A stretch of 64,000 nucleotides of DNA from Plazaster borealis. Taxonomy: Eukaryota > Echinodermata > Asteroidea > Forcipulatida > Labidiasteridae. Numbering within the stretch: position 1 is the first letter of the stretch; each line of letters opens with the position of its first letter. A program made the position numbers and the translations under genes. Positions 1 to 11,527 of this stretch are shown piece after piece. The notes beneath the pieces were generated by a model. The model searched no databases. It was not told where the DNA came from and saw only the letters and a list, made by a program, of their open reading frames with translations. The stretch lies in NCBI GenBank assembly GCA_021014325.1, contig CM037471.1, positions 22,712,818-22,776,817 of the forward strand. Reading direction: 5' to 3'.

Positions 1-105
1 AATGTTGGAATTTGTTGTTGTATTTAACCAATACTTGTTATAACCCTTGCCAGAATAGAATGAAACAAGCAACAATTAAATTCTCCAGGGGCCCTGCTTA
101 GAGAC

Positions 106-396
106 ACTTTAGAGACCATTTATTTATGTAGAATAATTACCATACGCCCAGACACGATTTTATTTTTGATTTTTGAAACATTTGTTTTCTTGTAAAAGTG
201 TCTGAAAAAAATAATATTGTTCAAGAACCTAGATTTTCTTTTTTACAAGGCAAACACTGGAAAAAGTCAATTCATGTCATGACCTTTTCTTTGACCTTTG
301 TGGTTAATTGAAAGTAGGTCAGATCTTGCAGCCATTTGTGGCCACTATGGGCATTTTGGTACAAGCCGTTTCTGGCCGCTATGGTCTCTAAAGGGT
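106..396. repeat. ~290-bp inverted-repeat element, copy 1
   Basis: It begins with TTTAGAGACCAT and ends with its inverse ATGGTCTCTAAA. The interior has a shared block of the type GACCTTTnCTTTGACC followed by AGGTCAGATCTTG. Two other copies lie at 13676-13930 and 35225-35486. No reading frame is present, which fits a non-autonomous DNA element. It lies in an intron of the EFCAB6-like gene. Confidence 0.65.
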
Positions 397-397
397 T

Positions 398-588
398 AAG
401 CACAAAAACTTGCTAAGTGCAAAACAACTTGCTAAGTGCAAAACAACTGTGCTGACCGGGAAAAAAGATTACCAGCCAAACTACTATGTTTAATGCACCG
501 TTTGCATATAGTATCCTGCTTATTTTTTGCTTAGCAGATACTTGTTAACCACTATTGTCTGTTTCAGCAGCTCTATGAAATTAGGTCC
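398..588. repeat. Partial copy of the GCAGCTCTATGAAATTGGG MITE family
   Basis: It contains CTTGCTAAGTGCAAAAC twice and ends in CAGCTCTATGAAATTAGG, the right terminus of the family whose best copy is at 49035-49222. The left terminus is missing. Confidence 0.55.
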
Positions 589-693
589 AGAATATCCGTT
601 TTATCTCAGGGACTGGCAAGTTCAGCAGAGAGAGGTAGTTTAGACAAAAAACATTTTTATAAAAAAACATATTTTGTTTTTATTTACTTGCAG

Positions 694-3600
694 TGATTTT
701 GACCTTCAGAAACATTTAGCTCCGTCTTGCTTAGAACCAGGAGCAGTCATCTTACCTCCCCAGCTTGAAGAATGTCTTGCAAGTATTGGAGTCCGACTAG
801 ACGACTATGAAATGCAAAAGTTTTGGGAAAGGTTTGTAATAATGCTTCAATGAAATTTCTCTTTGTTTTGTTCAGTTGGAACTTGATCACTGACAATGTC
901 AAAAGAGGATGACTATTAATAACAAATTTTATTAAAATCTAGTTTTCACTTGTATTGATGTAAGCCAATAAATATGTTTCCTTGAACACCCTAGAAATTT
1001 GGAGGTTTTATCTCCAGACCTGGGCCCAATTTCATAGTGCTGCTTAATGGTAAGCAAATATTCGTGCTAACTGTAGCAGAAAAATTTGCTTGTTCATAAG
1101 CGTATTTCACAGGTTAGCAAGAAAATTGGGCGGCCATCTTGCGCGTTCACCATGGATTTGCATTGTTACGTCATTCATTTTCATACAGTAAACACCGGAA
1201 GGTTAGCATGCCCTTTCGTGTGCTTACGGTTAGCAGCGCTATGAAATGGAAACTCGCTCAGTAAGCACAAAACGTGTGCTTAGCAGCTCTATGAAATTGG
1301 GCCCAGAAGGAGACCATTTCCCAGTTTTCATTTCTCTTTCTTTTCGTACAATCACACTCCTGGCCTAGGTTTATACGTTACAATAACAAATACTGTTTAT
1401 GTTTTTTATCGTTAGATATGATTTAGAGAATACTGGAGCCATCAACAGTAGTTGGTTCTTTCTTCAGATCGGTCTGGACAATAGAGGGAGCTATTTAGGA
1501 CGGGCAAGGACAGCGCCACCAAGAGTCAGAAATCATCCCAAGACCCCATGGGTGGTGAGAAAATATGCGCTTTCTTTAAAAATCATGGCTCAGAATTAAA
1601 TACTATGTTTTTTCACTCTTTACTTAACATCGACTTTATACTCAAGATATTTGTTCAATATTGTTCTCGATATTAGCCCCAAATTCTTGAAGAGGGCCAA
1701 GAACCTTTTGATGAAATGGAGAATGTGGAAATACCATCAGCGGAACCTTTAGCTGCTGATATACCGAGAGCACCGTCTGTAGATATCATTTCTTTTCTAC
1801 TGCGAAAGGTATGACGAAAGTATTTCATTGGTTTTGTTTTTTAAGTTCATTTCACAAACTCTAATTGGTTGGATATCACGATTCAAATAAACATCAATAA
1901 TTAAAACAATAACTCTAGAAACTTGCCATTCAAGATACAGATTGACAAGTTTAAATTAGGTTTGGACACTTTGCAAACTAGAGTTATGTCAAAGATTGGG
2001 GCTGAAAATTATTGAAATCCTTCAAATTCATCCATCTTACGGCGTAAAGGAGAAATTATAATGTCTTGTTCATATACCTTCAAGAGGGGCGGTCAAATTC
2101 AATTTCCAAGTCAAATTCTGTATCAAATAAAATTTCAATTTACACCACTTTAATGTGAGGTTAGAGACTTGTACATTTGTTCACCTCTTTCGTATAAGTG
2201 CATCACAAAACTGAATTTTACCTCGGAGCTCCTTTTAACTTCTTTGTTCCTTCTGCACACAGATGGAGCAGAACTATCACGGTTTCCTGATGGGGTTTGA
2301 GCATTTTGACTGCTCCAGCGACGCCACCATCTCACGGGCCCAATTCCGGAGTGTCCTGATGGAATATGACTTACCCATGGTGCCTACGGAGATGGAACAA
2401 CTACTAGAAAGGTAAACATTGATTGGTTTAGCCTCGATATCCTTCAGGGTGTATGACCATGGGGGGGCTTGTGTGTTTGTTTTAAATCATCACCGTAAAG
2501 GACATATTGACTTTAACTTCGGGTAGTTTCTCCAATATATTGTTTCATTATATCGGTGATGGGAAATGCCATTCAGTCAGAGTGGAGATGCGCTGTTTTT
2601 GTTTTCTGAGGCGCTCTGGAACATCCAACATGTTGAGATCCTGAGATAATTTACTGCAGGATGATGACATCGTAAACGTTTGTTGACATCTTGAGATGAG
2701 TTTATCTCTGGATGAGAACATCCTAAAAGTAAGATGTCTTCCCTGATATATTTTATCTTCGGATGTCTAAATCATGAAAGTGAGATGTCAACTTCCCGAG
2801 TTAAATTATCTCAGGATGACGACTTCCTGAACGTAGGATGTCGACTTTCCGAGATAATTCATCATGGGATGATAACATCCTGAAAATGTCGAGAACCCAA
2901 GATGAACTATCTTGGGAAGATGACATCCTACTTTCAGGATGTTTTCATCCCAAGGTAAAATATATCTCAAAGACGAAATCCTACTTTCAAGACGTCCTCA
3001 TCCCAAGATAAATTATCTCAGGATGTCGTCATCTTCTGTTTATGGTGTCACCATCATACAGTGAATTATCTCGGAATCTCAACAAGTTGGATGACACTTC
3101 CAGAGCTCCATAGTACTCAACTCCAGAGGGTACACTATTTGAAGCAAAAACCTCTATCTATCATCAAACAGTTGAGTCTGAGGGCTTTTTTAAATATTTA
3201 ATATGGTTAGGCCTACTTGTATTTCTTTGTAACAATTATTCTGTTTAACCAACTTTTCTTTATTTTCAGTATGGAAAGAAAATGAATTGAACTGCCCTGG
3301 AGATTAAAAGCCTGGCATGATAAATCCCTACAACATGCCTTGTTCAATCTGATATTGTTTGTAAAATAATTTTCCTTTTAATGGGGGGGGCCTTTAATTG
3401 TATTATTATAATTTATGATGTAATAAGTTGTTCTTGTAATGATTTAAATCACAGAGTTGGCCTTCGTCGTAAAGACGGTCGAGTGAACTACAAGGATTTT
3501 CTGAATAAGTTTATGTCACGGATGGACAGTGGTATTGCACACCGTGTCATCATGGATAACTCTCACAGGTCAGTAGCATGGTCGGAAAATCACCCACAAA

Positions 3601-6600
3601 GTGAGACAAGTGTCTCCGAAAATTCCTTCGGAAAAAAGGCAAACATCTTGAAATGAGTGCATGAGTGACCAAAAGTGACAATTTAAGTGTATACATTCTC
3701 GTTTAATTTAATTCGTATCTACGTGCTAACCGCTCCGTAAAGAGCATTTCAAGCAGACATATTTCTCAGGGATTTTTACTCGTCCCAACATTATATTCAA
3801 ATCAAGATGGCAGTTCCCTTATTACATTGTTTTTTTCAATAAAAATGTCTATAAATTAATTTATGAATTAATCATTTCCTCTCTGCAGATTCAACACCAG
3901 AGCCCAAACACCCGCTGGCAATCTAACAGCCCAAGATGCTGAAGCCAAAATAGTAGAAATGTTTCACAAGGACTTTCTCAAGCTTCTTGCTACACTCAAG
4001 TGAGTACTGTAGGTCTGTAGGCAGGATTTATAGGAAAGGGTTCTTTTTGCCTAAAGGGATTACGAAATGAGGAATGTTGACAAAATAGGGAGACCGCCAA
4101 CGTTAGGGCTATATATTGCTCAGCTGGTAGAGCACCAGCATATTAGTCTGGAGCTCGCGGTTCAAATCCCATTCTAGTCAGTCATCAGTTTCCCTTGTGG
4201 TTTAATGCTTGATATTCAAAATAAAAAGATGATCTCTGTACTGCCACTTGCCAGGTTGTATTGCAGTTTCAGGTTGAATGGCTTCTGTCAAACCAAATTT
4301 TCCCCAGCCAGTCTCCCTTGTGGTTTAATGCTTGATATTCAAAATAAAAAGATGATCTCTGTACTGCCACTTGCCAGGTTGTATTGCAGTTTCAGGTTGA
4401 ATGGCTTCTGTCTGGCACCCCCTGAACAAAAATACTAACAAACCAAATTTTCCCCAGCCAGTCTCCCTTTGGTTTATTGCTTGATATTCAAAATAAAAAG
4501 TTGCATCCCCTTAAGGTGGTCCCTCTCCTGCCGCTTCCTAGGTTTTAACACAGTTCAAAGATATTGACAAACAAATATTTACTTGTTCCTACTGACACAG
4601 TTCAGTGAGCACACACTCCCCACACACCAGTCCAAGGCTCCAGTGCAGGATCCAGTTTTACCACGCATCACCGAGCTCCATTTCCCGCCTCTACTTCCCG
4701 CCTTCGTGCATCACCAAGCTAATCCCCATCCACAGTACTTAACCAGCATGCAGCATCAGAGTCCAGCTTTCTCCAGAAGACGATCAGAGCATACTGATCG
4801 AAACGTCGAGTTGAAACCAACGGTTCTTTTCAGAACCACCCCCAACTCACATAGAGAGATTATTACATGTACATGGTGTCACCGCAAACCTTTCCATATT
4901 AAAATATTTACTCCGTCAGTTTCCCTTGAGGTTTACTGCTTGGTATTAATCTAATTTATTGTGTCGTTTTGATTGTCAGGAGCCAGGACCAGTACAATCT
5001 GAAGTTGATCACCCAGAAGCAGTTTAGAGACAGTATTGATCGAGTCTTTAATATCTGCATGACGGATCTTCAACTCGATCAGATACTCATGGAAATGGGG
5101 GTAGCCTTTGATGACCTGGTGCCATATCCTGAATTCCTCGCCGTCTTCAATCGGAAAAGGTTACTTTTATTTCAGTTCATTTCATTTATTAATTTCACAG
5201 GTCAAAACATTAAAATTAGTGCAAAATATACATACTATACGAGAGCCAAGAGATATAAAATATAGTAACAGGTCACAAAACAATACTATGTAAATTCTAA
5301 AGACAGGACAATGGCACACCTGAAGGATTACAAAAGAAGTAAACTTAATTACTATCTAATTGTTTTCCAAGTGCCATTAGATACAAAACAAATCCAAAGG
5401 CCACAACATCACATACACACAAAATAAAATTGCACTTGAACTTTTGTTTAACCACTAAAACACATGGGAGAAAACTGTTTTTAAAAGAACGGTTCAAAAA
5501 GATTTATCGGTTCTGATTTGTAGGCTTAATGTTCTAACTTTCTGGTGAGTCCATATTCCCACCAAGGTGAATAATTTCTTTTTAGTCCAATCTTTAAAAA
5601 TCAAAGTTTTTAAATAATATTCTTTGTTTCAAAATCTTTTAAAAACCAAATGAAAGTGACATTGTTTAATTGATTTGTTTTGCTCTTTTTTCTTCAGACA
5701 ACCTCTTGTGTTACGCTCACCTACCCCTCGACCCCAATCCCAACTGGGCGCTGGCAGGGTATCACCCTTAACACCCAGGGTACCTACACCAGAGGAGTAC
5801 ATAGTCCCCCCTAATCTTGCTGGGTCCATGGAGTTTGGAGATAAGAAGAATGAAGCGGAGGATGGAGTAGCCGTCTTGGGACATACTAAGAGGAAAGGAA
5901 TGGATACAAGATATAAGCCAGTCAAGGAGGTAGGTTACTCAAACAGCGCTTTATTACATCCGAGGGCGTCTCAAAGCGCTCATTATTTTTTCTACAAGGT
6001 ATGCGCAGCTATGTTCCAAATATAAGACCCATTTGTTTACATAGCACCGTGTAACAGTTTACAAGGTGCTGTGGTGGAATCTGCAGCCAACCATACCAGA
6101 AAACAACGGGGCAACCCCTTCTCTTAATAATAAGCAATAATACTGCATTACACAACACACAGGACCTGCGGCTTTGCGTCCCATCCAAAAGGATGAAGCA
6201 ACATTGGTTAAGTGTCTTGCTTAAGGACACAAGAAAAATGACTAGAGCGGCATTTTAACTTGCGACCTCCGGATTAACGTGCCGGCGCTCTACCAACTGA
6301 GCTACCTAGCCCTATGTTGGCAGCCTCCCATAGGGCTAGATAGCTCAGTTGGTAGAGCGCCGGCAGGTTATTCGGGAGGGTGCAGGTAATTCAAATCCCA
6401 CTGTAATTAAGATTTTTTTTTATCTGTTCTCCAATATACTCGGGAAACATTCCTGGCATGAATGCAGGCCTGATATCCTGTTATTTTAGTCCTAATTTTG
6501 TTGCCCTACTTTATTTCAAAGGTCAAATATCATGTCTTGAATGTGATTTGACAATTTATTTTCTTTCTCTAAATAACCTTATCGATTTGATTGCAGATGG

Positions 6601-9600
6601 AAGACGCCATCGAAGAAATACTGAGGAGGAGAGGTTACGAGGCTCAGGAAGCATATCATAAGATTGATCGGAAGGCAACAGGAAGACTGTCTAAGACACA
6701 ACTGCATCAATGGCTACAACAGTAAGACGTTGTCCTTTCTTAACTATACATAAAACTACATCTATGAGGCAACAATCATGTGACTGTTACAATCAGCTGG
6801 GCTCAATTTCATAGAGCTGCTTAATCAGAAAATATTGCTCAAAAAGTTTCTGCTTAGCAAAAATTAGCAGGATACCAGTCACAGATTGTACATGAGAAAT
6901 GGCATTTTGGCTGGTAATCATATTTTGGTAAGCATAATTTTGTTGTGCTTAGCTACTTTTTGTGCTTAAGCAGCTCTATGAAATTGGGCACAACATTTTG
7001 CTAAGTGCAAAACTGTTGAGCTATGACCAGAAAAAGGTTACAAGCCAAACTGCAATGTTTGATGTGCTATCTGCAACTGGTATCCTGCTCATTTTGCTTA
7101 GCAGAAAATTGTTAGGCCCTATTGTTTGCTTTTAGCAAATGAGGCTGTTGGCTAATCATCTTCAGTGTATCTCCTACTTTGTGAAGTCAAGGATGAAGTC
7201 AGGCCGGACCAGGGCCCATTCAAAGGCTTTTTAAGCTCTGGTTTCCTGTCTGATTTTGTAAGATTGATTTTTGTTGTTTGAATTCCCCAGGCTTGGGTTT
7301 CTCCTCCACCCCACCGAGCTACAGACCCTTTGGAGCGCCTTGAACATTGCCAAGGACGGTCTCGTCCACTATGCAGAGCTCTTCGATTACTTCATCAATC
7401 GTTCCGGGCAGAGAGGAGGAGTTGCTCAGCCAGCCAGAATCAACGCACCTCAGCAGCAACGGAGGGCTGTCTTGAGGGAGACGCAGTCCCAGCATCCAGC
7501 CTCAAAGAGACAGTCTGGTGATGCTGCCTCAAGAGATCTGTTTGGAACGCCAGCAGAGGACATCATCATGAGGATTCGACCACAGGTCAGTATAACAAAA
7601 TATAATAATAATACAGGGGTCTTATATAGCACACAGATCTACCATGTTCATGTTAGCATTAAACCTATGTAATGGTCGCACGAATTCGGGAGTGATTGGC
7701 AAATTGGGGTCTTCTGAAAAATAAGAATCCTTCGCTCAAGTTGAAATGTGCGCAACTCTTACAGAACATTCGCTGCTAATATCCTGTTCGTAAGTGTGGC
7801 ATAATTCCACTGCAATCCACGCCCACTTCACACAAACTGGCTCCACGGATTACCAGAAGCCCATAGGAGTTGCAGTGAGCTAGTTTGTTTTCTTTGATGA
7901 TTTATGCAAGAAAAGTTTCATATTATTGAACTTGGCTTTTACATACGTTCTTCAAAGTCGAAGGTTTTCTCAGAATTAAAACATTTCTGTCATAAGAAAT
8001 GCCTTTGAACGATGAAATAAGTGTGTTTGCTAAAGTTAAACACAGCTGTGTACCACCTTTGGAGTTGGAATTAGTGAAAACTTTGGGTGTGTAGCAGATA
8101 TTCAAACCTGTGACACAATGACTTACCAACAGCATAGAGGTGTGAAGTCAAATTCACTGCGCATTCACATTGGCATGAAGTATGAACCGGGCCTTACACT
8201 GCAATATTCCAAGAGTTGCTGTCATTTGCAATGGAGTTTTACAAAGCTGATGTTCAGACTTCTTGTCTGGGGCATTTTTTCTGTCAGCTGAGCATTTTTT
8301 TTTCAACCATAATTATGAAGTCCACTTGCAAACATCAGTTCATTTGTTCTGAATACCTTTCTTTGTTAAAACAAAGGTTCTACAAAGTTGGGAGGAGCTG
8401 AAGAGGTGTCTACGAGTTATGGACCCATACGGAGTTGCCATGGTCCCAATCCCACAGTTCCAAGTGAGTAGGCAAACTGATGTTTATCAAGTCTTGGAGT
8501 TTTTTTCAAGTTTGAGTGTTGAGGAACCATGTTGATATTTTACTATTTTTCATTATCATTATCATCGGTCATGCGTAACTCTTTTGCTTGTATTGTACTG
8601 CTATATTTGTTTTCCAATGATTCTGTCTTTTCTTATTGTGAGTACGGATATAAATGTTACATTGAATTGAATTGAATTGAATTGAATTAATAATAAGCAG
8701 TTCTTATAAAAAAATAGCTCTTTATCACACCCGAGGGCATCTCAAAGCGCTCATTATTTTTTCTGCAGCCAAATTTTTTTTCTACAAGGTATGCAGAGCT
8801 AAGTTCAAATTATAAGACCCATTTTTAAATAACACCAACGATTTACAAGGTACTGTGGTGCAGTTTATTTTCTTAGGCACAAGTATTGCCCTCTTATTCT
8901 TGATTTACAAAAAGGCAAATTTCCATTGCGTTTTATCATTTTCATCGAAAGCAAAAAAAGAACATGCTACTAAAATGTGTCCATTATTTCCATTTTTCGC
9001 AGGAGCTTCTCCGTCATGTTAACATCAACCTATCCCCTGACCATCTAACACGACTCTGCTCGCGATTTGACTTCAGCCAGAATGGACAGTAAGTTGAACG
9101 ATTCGGTGTCTTACAAATGACAAATGTTAGTGGGAGGGATAAATCCAATGTACAGTCTAACAACTCAGTCATCACACGACACACTGAAGATTTGTGAAGA
9201 TTGTGGACAACAAAATGTGGAACGAAACCAATTGATGTATCAAAACCGTTTTGATAATGCTAATTTTTTTGCTTAAAAATTCCTTCATTATGTAGCAGGA
9301 GAAATGTTTCAAAATAAACTTATAAAATTATAAAATAAACTTATAAAAAAAGGACAGGGATCACATTTGATTATTACATGTATCATTACTTGTTTAATTA
9401 TTATTTTGCCAGGTTTCACTATCTACAATTTCTTCAACTGTTTGTTGAGTCAGGAAGTAGGAAGTCAAGCAAGTCTGGAACTCGGGTGTCGGTGAGTACT
9501 TTCAAATGTAAATGCCAGATTTAATTTTAGGTTCCTTAAACTCAAGACCCATTATTGTGTTTTTAATCGAAATCAAGTAATAAACCACAAGGGAAACTGA

Positions 9601-10821
9601 CTGGGTAAATTTTAAATAATTTGTGTTTGAACAAAGACAATTGTATTCGAGCGGGATTTGAACCAATGACCTCCAGATTAATGTGCCAGCGCTCTACCCA
9701 CTGAGCTATCTAGCCCAATGTTGGCAGTCTCCCTATTTTGTTAATATCTTGTTAACTGCCGTGTAGCCAGGGATCATACCAAAGTTTACGATACAACTTT
9801 TAATCAAAATCATCTCCTCTCTTTCAGGAAAGTAAAGGAAATGACAAGATTACAGCGTCATCTGCCTTGATCAAGATCAGAAAACAGGTATAATTTTTTT
9901 ATCTTCTTTATCATTTAAAGGCATTCTTGGATTATCTGCAATAATATTACCTCTTGGTCACATCCCTAAGACCTGAGAGCTACGATAGACTATTTGTTAA
10001 AATGTTTTGAACGTTTTGGACAATTTTTTCTCATCTTTTTGGGTACATATAATGTTGGGTAAAAGGGTCCACAATATTTGCAACAGTTGAACCTCATAAC
10101 CCTCCAGTCTAAGACCGACGAGAGGATTGAGGGTTACAATTATAGCAACTGGCCTTGGATAAAAAGAGTTTTTTAAAGAACTTGTTGTTTTTGTAAAGTG
10201 CTGTGGACCTGGTGTAAGAGTGCTCCATATAAGTATATAATTTTTACATTGTTACGTATTTTTTACTTTTGATGGTTTTCTTAATATTTAATTTTTAAAT
10301 TTATTTAATGATTTTTATGCTTTTTTATTTCTTATTTGATGATACCTGTTGGTTATCAATCAATAAATAAACAAAATAAATAAATATGAGTATTTATTAT
10401 ATTATTATTAGCAATTAAATCTCTAAAAGGGTGTTCTGGCTATAGAGATATTTTTTATTTTAAAAAATTCTTTATTTTTTTCAAGTAGGATTCTGAGGAA
10501 AGGCTTAAAACAAAAAGAGGATCCCAGCTGGACCCTGGCAAATAAAGGAGCTTGAAATAAATTCAGTCCCACCAAACCCAACACTCATTTGTTACTTTAT
10601 TTCAGCTTTCACATGATTGGAAGAGTCTAAGAAGAGTCTTCAAGAAAGCCGACCTTAATCGTGATGGTACTCTTAGCGTGCCCGAGTTCCGTCGCATCCT
10701 CGGTGAAAGTAAGCTCCGCTTTGATGAGGAGGATTTCTATCACATCGTCTCGGAGCTTGATAAGAATCTTGAAGGGAAGATCTCATACGATGAGTTCATA
10801 TCAAGTATGATGTCAGTCTGA
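694..10821 (+). CDS. EFCAB6: EF-hand calcium-binding domain protein 6-like, 3' part (15 exons)
   Basis: Exons: 694-831, 1416-1554, 1677-1808, 2263-2411, 3455-3568, 3889-3999, 4980-5159, 5698-5929, 6597-6721, 7291-7585, 8377-8463, 9003-9088, 9413-9491, 9828-9887, 10606-10821 (stop TGA 10819-10821). All junctions are AG/GT and the phase is continuous over 2143 nt (713 codons). The 5' exons lie left of the window. The protein is a chain of degenerate EF-hand units; helix-loop-helix remnants end in signatures such as GRVNYKDFLNKF and FDDLVPYPEFLAVF, and most loops lack full calcium ligands. The last exon has the two best loops. A proline/serine-rich linker is encoded at 5698-5929 and a Q/R-rich one at 7291-7585. 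Known: vertebrate EFCAB6 (DJBP) is a long multi-EF-hand protein that binds DJ-1 and has been found inside ciliary doublet microtubules. The assignment rests on architecture and length, so another multi-EF-hand relative is possible. Confidence 0.78.
1022..1304. repeat. MITE-like element with GGGCCCAATTTCATAG termini
   Basis: It starts GGGCCCAATTTCATAGTGCT and ends with the near-exact inverse CAGCTCTATGAAATTGGGCC. At 283 bp it is longer than the roughly 190-bp standard copy because the centre differs. It lies in an intron of the EFCAB6-like gene. Confidence 0.7.
2625..3115. repeat. Degenerate self-complementary minisatellite
   Basis: Roughly nine diverged copies of a ~55-bp unit built from GAGATAATTTATCTC-like and AGGATGATGACATCCT-like blocks. 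Each block is itself a near-palindrome, so either strand can fold into serial hairpins. It occupies about half of the 1.04-kb intron between exons 2263-2411 and 3455-3568. Confidence 0.65.
4076..4520 (+). repeat. tRNA-derived SINE with tandemly duplicated tail
   Basis: The tRNA-like head at about 4106-4180 has a box-A region (GCTCAGCTGGTAGAGCACC) and a box-B region (GGTTCAAATCCCATTC), preceded by ACAAAATAGGGAGACCGCC as in every other copy. After it, the module TCCCTTGTGGTTTAATGCTT recurs at 4191 and 4314, then as a variant at 4464. The periods are 123 bp and then 150 bp, the latter with about 27 extra bases. Other copies are at 6234, 9570, 34140, 46655 and 53036. Confidence 0.75.
4770..4905. 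repeat. Penelope-like repeat fragment with conserved hairpin
   Basis: About 130 bp, nearly identical to 41698-41830. It contains a hairpin GATCAG-agcata-CTGATC followed by GAAACGTC, and ends in a block (ACATGGTGTCACCGCAAACC) whose inverse recurs at 30440 and 45310. Penelope-like retroelements are known to carry hammerhead-like structured motifs in terminal repeats, so this family is suggested but not proven. Confidence 0.45.
6234..6411. repeat. Head-to-head pair of tRNA-like SINE heads
   Basis: A minus-strand tRNA-like sequence (about 6234-6310) abuts a plus-strand copy (about 6325-6400). Both contain TAGCTCAGTTGGTAGAGCGC or its inverse, giving a ~170-bp imperfect palindrome. The flank at 5949-6060 is an interspersed repeat (CTCAAAGCGCTCATTATTTT) shared with 8700-8840 and 52840-52975. 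Confidence 0.65.
6799..7110. repeat. MITE copy plus adjacent truncated copy
   Basis: At 6799-6990 is a full copy (start GGGCTCAATTTCATAGAGCT, end CAGCTCTATGAAATTGGGC). At 6990-7110 a second, truncated copy follows (TTTTGCTAAGTGCAAAACTG through TTTTGCTTAGCAGAAAATTG). They lie between EFCAB6 exons 6597-6721 and 7291-7585. Confidence 0.65.
8661..8688. repeat. (ATTGA)n microsatellite
   Basis: Between five and six perfect ATTGA units, at the edge of a repeat (8690-8840) that shares CTCAAAGCGCTCATTATTTT with 5949 and 52840. Confidence 0.7.
9570..9760 (-). repeat. tRNA-derived SINE, minus-strand copy
   Basis: Read on the minus strand: head GGGCTAGATAGCTCAGTGGG, box-B region GGTTCAAATCCCGCTCGAAT, then the tail AGTTTCCCTTGTGGTTTATT. 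It is preceded by the diagnostic ACAAAATAGGGAGACTGCC-type leader. It lies in the intron between EFCAB6 exons 9413-9491 and 9828-9887. Confidence 0.75.
10606..10821 (+). CDS. EFCAB6: Terminal exon with the canonical EF-hand pair
   Basis: This exon encodes the last 71 residues. The first loop, DLNRDGTLSVPE, has Asp at 1 and 5, Asn at 3, Gly at 6 and Glu at 12, a normal Ca2+ ligand set. The second, DKNLEGKISYDE, has Asp1, Asn3, Glu5, Gly6 and Glu12. The other EF-hand units of this gene are degraded, so this C-terminal pair is the likeliest calcium-responsive part. The 3' splice site is TTTCAG at 10600-10605, and the stop is followed directly by a 53-bp tandem repeat. Confidence 0.85.
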   Translation, partial: LSHDWKSLRRVFKKADLNRDGTLSVPEFRRILGESKLRFDEEDFYHIVSELDKNLEGKISYDEFISSMMSV

Positions 10822-10823
10822 AG

Positions 10824-10982
10824 CATCGTCAGAACCTCCAAATAGCGGGATATTTTTGGGAGTGAAACCCGTAGAACATCTTCAGAGCCGCCAAATAGCA
10901 GGATATTTTTGGGAGTGAAACCCGTAGAGCATCTTCAGAGCCGCCAAATAGCGGGATGTTTTTGGGAGATAAAAACCATATA
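10824..10982. repeat. 53-bp tandem repeat, three copies, in the EFCAB6 3' UTR
   Basis: The marker CCAAATAGC starts at 10838, 10891 and 10944, exactly 53 bp apart. Each unit carries GATATTTTTGGGAGTGAAAC or a close variant. The array begins three bases after the stop codon, so it should be transcribed as the start of the 3' UTR. Confidence 0.85.
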
Positions 10983-11170
10983 GAGCACCAATACCTGGGC
11001 CCAATTTCATGGCTCTGCTTACTGTGTAATTCTGCGCATACAGCCCATAGAGTTATGCGCTTTACAGGGCACGGTAAGCGCAAAATTCTGTGGGAGAGCA
11101 GAGCCATATAAGTGGCCCCTGCGCATGTCTGCTGGGAGGCAAGTTTATGCGCGTTGTAATTTTGACTGAA

Positions 11171-11527
11171 TTATTATTATTATATATTTCTGGTAATGAA
11201 ACCAAGGATGCCTCATAAGTGAACTTAATCCCTATAGCTTGCAAGCCTGAGGAAACCTGTAAACAGGATGCTTGCTATGTGAACCAGAAACACCAGGGTT
11301 AACCCCTACTCTTCCACGATAAGTGTTCTGGGTTCTTTTACATGCACTACCGTCAATCCTAGTACACGGGACCTTTGGCTTAATGTCCAATCCGAAGGAC
11401 AAAGCAATTATATTAAAGCATCTTACTCAAGGACACAAGTGTCATGACCGGGACTCGAACCCACACTTGCTGATCAGAAACACCAGACCTTGAGTCCGGT
11501 GCTCTTAAACCGCTCGGCCACGACAAC
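11171..11527 (-). repeat. tRNA-Leu(CAA)-derived SINE, copy 1
   Basis: On the minus strand the head reads GGCCGAGCGGTTTAAGAGCA and then CCGGACTCAAGGTCTGG. That is a 5-bp stem around a 7-nt loop with anticodon CAA, followed by a long class-II variable arm and the T arm GGGTTCGAGTCCCGG. The body ends in a TTATTATTATTATTA-like tail on the plus strand at 11171. Sister copies: 21092-21343 and 33229-33590. Confidence 0.8.

Noticed and set aside
4583..4954. 123-codon plus-strand frame
   Set aside because: It spans SINE tail and a Penelope-like repeat fragment, the latter identical to a non-coding copy at 41698.
11440..11527. Functional tRNA-Leu gene on the minus strand
   Set aside because: The tRNA-like part is fused to a body repeated at 21092 and 33229, so it is the head of a SINE and not a stand-alone gene.
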